Assembly: GCA_019347575.1 (NCBI GenBank)
Contig: JAHWKY010000018.1
Span: forward strand, 35,987-99,986
DNA: 64,000 nucleotides
Origin: Actinomycetota bacterium
Lineage (GTDB): Bacteria > Actinomycetota > Nitriliruptoria > Nitriliruptorales > Nitriliruptoraceae
Direction of reading: 5' to 3'
The translations under genes and the position numbers were made by a program. Positions within the stretch are counted from its first letter, which is position 1, and each line of letters starts with the position of its first letter. The notes below the pieces were generated by a model, which saw only the letters and a list, made by a program, of their open reading frames with translations, did no database searches and was not told the DNA's origin. This document shows, in pieces, positions 61,159 through 64,000 of the stretch.

Positions 61159-63129
61159 ATGGAACACCCGGTCACCGAGGGCACGGTGCTGTGGGAGCCG
61201 CCCGAGGATGCGCGGACGCGCACGGCGATGGGCCGCTTCATCGACGCCGCGGCCGAGCGTCACGGCATCGCGCTGGCCGACTACGACGCGGCGTGGCGCT
61301 GGTCGGTCGACGACCTCGAAGGCTTCTGGGCCACGGTGTGGGACCACTTCGACGTGATCGCCCACGAGCCGTACCGCGAGGTCCTGCTCGACCGCGAGAT
61401 GCCTCAGACGGTGTGGTTCCCCGGGGCGAGCCTCAACTACGCCGAGCACGCGCTACGGCGCGACGACGACGCCCTCGCCGTGATCGCCCGCTCCGAATCG
61501 CGCGACGACATCGAGCTCACCTACGCCGAGCTGCGCATCGCCGTCGCCGCGGCGCGGGCCGGGCTGGCCACCCTCGGCGTCGGACCTGGCGATCGCGTCG
61601 TCGCCTACCTGCCGACCATCCCCGAGACCCTGATCGCGTTCCTGGCCAGCGCGAGCCTCGGGGCGATCTGGTCGTCATGTGCCCCGGAGTTCGGCGTCAG
61701 CGCGGTCCTCGACCGCTTCCAGCAGATCGAACCCAAGGTGCTGCTGACCATCGACGGCTACCGCTACGGCGGTCGTGACCACGACCGCGCCGACGAGGTC
61801 GCCGCCATCCGGGACGGGCTGCCGACGCTGGAGCACACCGTCGTGCTCCCGTTCCTCGATCGCGACGGCGACCTCGCGGCGTTCCCCGACGTGCTCACGT
61901 GGGACGCTCTGCTCGACGCGGGTGGGGCGCCGCTGACGTTCGAGGCGGTGGCCTTCGACCACCCGCTGTACGTGCTGTACTCGTCGGGCACGACCGGGCT
62001 GCCGAAGTCGATCGTGCACGGCCACGGCGGGATCCTGGTGGAGCACCTCAAGATGCTGTCGCTGCACTCCGACCTCGATCGTGCCGACCGCTTCTTCTGG
62101 TTCACCACCACCGGCTGGATGATGTGGAACTACCTCGCCTCTGGCCTGCTGGTCGGGGCGACGGTGGTCTTCTACGACGGCAACCCCGCCCACCCGGACC
62201 TGTCGACACTGTGGCGCATGGCGTCGGAGCTGCGCGTGACCTACTTCGGCACCTCCGCCCCGTTCATCCACACCTGTATGCGCGAGGGCCTGTCGCCGGG
62301 GTCCTCCTTCGACCTTTCGGCCTTGCGTGGCGTCGGCTCGACCGGCGCCCCGCTGTCACCTGAGGGGTTCGCGTGGGTCTACGAGCACGTCGGGTCCGAC
62401 CTGCTGCTCGGGTCGGTCAGCGGCGGCACCGACCTGTGCACCGCGTTCGTCGGATCGTCGCCACTCCTGCCGGTCCACGCCGGGGAGATCCAGTGCCGGT
62501 GCCTCGGGGCCAAGGTCGAAGCGTTCGACGCCGACGGCAAGCCCGTCATCGGCAAGCGGGGCGAGCTGGTCATCACCGAGCCGATGCCGTCGATGCCGGT
62601 GTTCTTCTGGGGCGACGAGGATGGGTCGCGCCTGCGGTCGAGCTACTTCAGCGAGTTCGAGGGCGTGTGGCGCCACGGCGACTGGATCCGCATCACCGAC
62701 CGCGGCTCGTGCGTCATCACCGGCCGGTCCGACGCCACCCTCAACCGCGGCGGGGTCCGGATGGGAACCTCGGAGTTCTACCGCGTCGTTGAGGGCCTGC
62801 CCGAGGTGGCCGACAGCCTCGTCGTCCACCTCGACGAGGGCGACGACGACCGCCTGCTGCTGTTCCTCGTCCTGCGTGACGATGCGGCGCTGTCCGAGGA
62901 GTTCGAGGGGCGGTTGCGGGGCGCGATCCGCGAGGGGCTGTCGCCCCGCCACGTCCCCGACTCGGTGTTCGAGATCGCCGCGGTACCCCGCACGCTGTCG
63001 GGCAAGAAGCTCGAGATCCCGGTGAAGAAGATCCTGCTCGGAACGGCCGTCTCGGACGCCGCGAGCCCCGACGCGCTGCAGAACCCCGCTTCACTCGACG
63101 CTTTCGTGAAGATCACGGGGCGCCTCTGA
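61159..63129 (+). CDS. Acetoacetate-CoA ligase
   Basis: 656 aa, ANL superfamily. N-terminus WRWSVDDLEGFWATVWDHFDV and WFPGASLNYAEHAL are typical; LYVLYSSGTTGLPKSIVHGHGG is the ATP motif; TTTGWMMWNYL and GSVSGGTDLCTAFVG set the acyl pocket; the final lysine is in RTLSGKKLEIPVKKIL. It activates acetoacetate with ATP and CoA, allowing ketone-body or storage-lipid metabolism. The ATG has GGAGG at 61145. A long AT-rich inverted repeat follows. Confidence 0.9.
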   Translation: MEHPVTEGTVLWEPPEDARTRTAMGRFIDAAAERHGIALADYDAAWRWSVDDLEGFWATVWDHFDVIAHEPYREVLLDREMPQTVWFPGASLNYAEHALRRDDDALAVIARSESRDDIELTYAELRIAVAAARAGLATLGVGPGDRVVAYLPTIPETLIAFLASASLGAIWSSCAPEFGVSAVLDRFQQIEPKVLLTIDGYRYGGRDHDRADEVAAIRDGLPTLEHTVVLPFLDRDGDLAAFPDVLTWDALLDAGGAPLTFEAVAFDHPLYVLYSSGTTGLPKSIVHGHGGILVEHLKMLSLHSDLDRADRFFWFTTTGWMMWNYLASGLLVGATVVFYDGNPAHPDLSTLWRMASELRVTYFGTSAPFIHTCMREGLSPGSSFDLSALRGVGSTGAPLSPEGFAWVYEHVGSDLLLGSVSGGTDLCTAFVGSSPLLPVHAGEIQCRCLGAKVEAFDADGKPVIGKRGELVITEPMPSMPVFFWGDEDGSRLRSSYFSEFEGVWRHGDWIRITDRGSCVITGRSDATLNRGGVRMGTSEFYRVVEGLPEVADSLVVHLDEGDDDRLLLFLVLRDDAALSEEFEGRLRGAIREGLSPRHVPDSVFEIAAVPRTLSGKKLEIPVKKILLGTAVSDAASPDALQNPASLDAFVKITGRL

Positions 63130-63164
63130 GTTCGCCGACGAGCCAGGGTGAGCGCTCGGTCGGC

Positions 63165-63218
63165 CACGAACTTGAATACTTGGAGGCACTCAGACGTACC
63201 CGAGTATTCAAGTTCGTG
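63165..63218. terminator. 16-bp AT-rich perfect inverted repeat after acetoacetate-CoA ligase
   Basis: CACGAACTTGAATACT (63165-63180) and AGTATTCAAGTTCGTG (63203-63218), 22 nt apart. About half AT, which stands out in this genome. It may be a terminator, or an operator for the sigma gene that starts about 100 nt downstream. Confidence 0.6.
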
Positions 63219-63316
63219 CGGGGCGGCACGACGTGCGGGGAGTGCGCGCGAAGGGCGGCGCGGGGAACGGCAGGGCGCGGTCGGGGGTGTACGCCCCGAC
63301 CGGCCAGGAGCGGGGA

Positions 63317-63907
63317 GTGACGGTGACGACGGAGCGGGGCGCGCGTCGTGCGGTCGATGTGGGCTTCGAGGAGTTCTACGCCCGCCAGCATGACCGCGTG
63401 TTCCGTGCGCTGGCCCTCACGCTGCGAGATCGGGCCCTGGCCGCGGAGGCGACCGACGAGGCGATGGTGCGTGCTTACCAGCGCTGGCCGCAGGTCTCCG
63501 GCTACACCAACCCCGGCGGGTGGGCCTACCGCGTCGGGCTGAACTGGGCGCGGTCGTGGCAGCGCAAGCTCCGTCGTGAGGTAGCCGACGAGGCCGTCGA
63601 CCGTGCTGGCCCGAGCCGTGAAGTGCGGCTCGCGGACCCCGAGCTCGACGCGGCCGTCGGGGCGCTGCCGGTGGAGCAGCGGGCGGTGCTCGTGCTGCGC
63701 CTGTACCTCGACTGGTCGGTCTCCGAGGTCGCTTCCGCGCTCGACCTCGCCGAGGGCACGGTCAAGAGCCGGCTCGCCCGGGCGCTGGACCGCCTGCGCG
63801 GACAGCTCGGTGGCGGTGGCCGGGATGACGCCGGTGACGCGGCGGACGTCGATGCCGACCTCGAGCCGGTCGAGGACGAGAACGCGGATCCAGAGGTGGG
63901 ACGATGA
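63317..63907 (+). CDS. ECF RNA polymerase sigma factor
   Basis: 196 aa. FEEFYARQHDRVFRALALTLRDRALAAEATDEAMVRAYQRW is region 2 and LDAAVGALPVEQRAVLVLRLYLDWSVSEVASALDLAEGTVKSRLARALDRLRGQL region 4. The last 25 residues are acidic. I chose GTG 63317 (AGGAG 6 nt upstream); GTG 63323 is possible. It overlaps the next gene (ATGA), the usual sigma/anti-sigma arrangement. Confidence 0.9.
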   Translation: MTVTTERGARRAVDVGFEEFYARQHDRVFRALALTLRDRALAAEATDEAMVRAYQRWPQVSGYTNPGGWAYRVGLNWARSWQRKLRREVADEAVDRAGPSREVRLADPELDAAVGALPVEQRAVLVLRLYLDWSVSEVASALDLAEGTVKSRLARALDRLRGQLGGGGRDDAGDAADVDADLEPVEDENADPEVGR

Positions 63908-64000
63908 CCATAGAGGAGCACCTGCGCGAGCAGTTCGCCGCTTCCGCGGAAGCGCTCGCCGCCCCGCCCCGCCGCTCCGTCACCGAGGTCGCGGCGCGGG
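63904..64000 (+). CDS. Partial gene, probable partner of the ECF sigma factor
   Basis: The ATG at 63904 overlaps the sigma stop (ATGA). The visible 32 codons read MTIEEHLREQFAASAEALAA and then continue to the window end with no stop. By position it could be an anti-sigma or membrane sensor gene, but nothing in the visible part proves it. Confidence 0.6.
   Translation, partial: MTIEEHLREQFAASAEALAAPPRRSVTEVAAR

Overview
The window is very GC-rich, densely coded chromosomal DNA from a Gram-positive actinomycete-type bacterium. Support for this comes from frequent GTG and some TTG starts, two F420-type oxidoreductase families, ECF sigma factors with zinc-finger/RskA-type anti-sigma factors, a CWB2 cell-wall-binding protein, trehalose synthesis by OtsA/OtsB, and many TANNNT -10 elements that often sit 6-9 nt before a start codon (leaderless genes). 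The combination suggests a deep-branching actinobacterial lineage such as Nitriliruptoria, but that placement is inference only. No phage, conjugative element, insertion sequence or CRISPR array was seen.

Layout. 0-8.4 kb: a degenerate M23-like secreted protein, then a minus-strand heme block hemE-hemH-hemY with overlapping starts and stops, and a PhyH dioxygenase plus B12-binding radical SAM pair. An aldehyde dehydrogenase runs divergently, followed by the RNase P RNA gene. 8.4-20.5 kb: a hotdog thioesterase, a class IV aminotransferase, the otsA / otsB-GH15 / GGDEF run, a zinc-ribbon coiled-coil protein, Nif3, tRNA-Val, TerC, a cyclic-nucleotide-binding protein and a CWB2-DUF3152 secreted protein. 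20.5-34.5 kb: a lipoprotein, a sugar ABC importer (permease, binding protein, permease, no ATPase), DUF3467, HAD and F420/PPOX proteins, IMP dehydrogenase with an apparent 1-bp frameshift, a PH-like membrane protein, an MTHFS-like protein, a GMC oxidoreductase with an acetoacetate-decarboxylase-like partner, RmuC and threonine synthase. 34.5-42 kb: an M15 peptidase, a lipoprotein / ECF sigma / anti-sigma operon, methionine aminopeptidase, a very unusual membrane protein with two receiver domains, and an ArsR-SRPBCC pair. 42-47 kb: a complete osmoprotectant cluster for N-acetylglutaminylglutamine amide (amidotransferase, synthetase, M42 peptidase). 47-64 kb: GlpD, SURF1, MFS, an epimerase, Mog, a sulfotransferase fusion, a membrane-anchored molybdopterin oxidoreductase, a DapA-like aldolase, an F420 LLM oxidoreductase, a large unknown membrane protein, a phytoene-desaturase-like flavoprotein, acetoacetyl-CoA synthetase and a second ECF sigma factor whose partner gene is cut by the window edge.

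Osmotic and desiccation tolerance is a theme: trehalose synthesis, with a trehalase-like domain fused to the phosphatase, and the dipeptide osmolyte NAGGN. The most unexplained content is (i) the 737-aa protein at 38738-40951 joining two cytoplasmic receiver domains to an outward-facing Pro/Glu-rich stalk and C-terminal domain; (ii) a roughly 100-bp dispersed element with two hairpins and covarying stems, present in four near-full copies; (iii) exact 33-bp tandem repeats inserted in frame in a dioxygenase; and (iv) several further families of short tandem hairpin repeats between genes.
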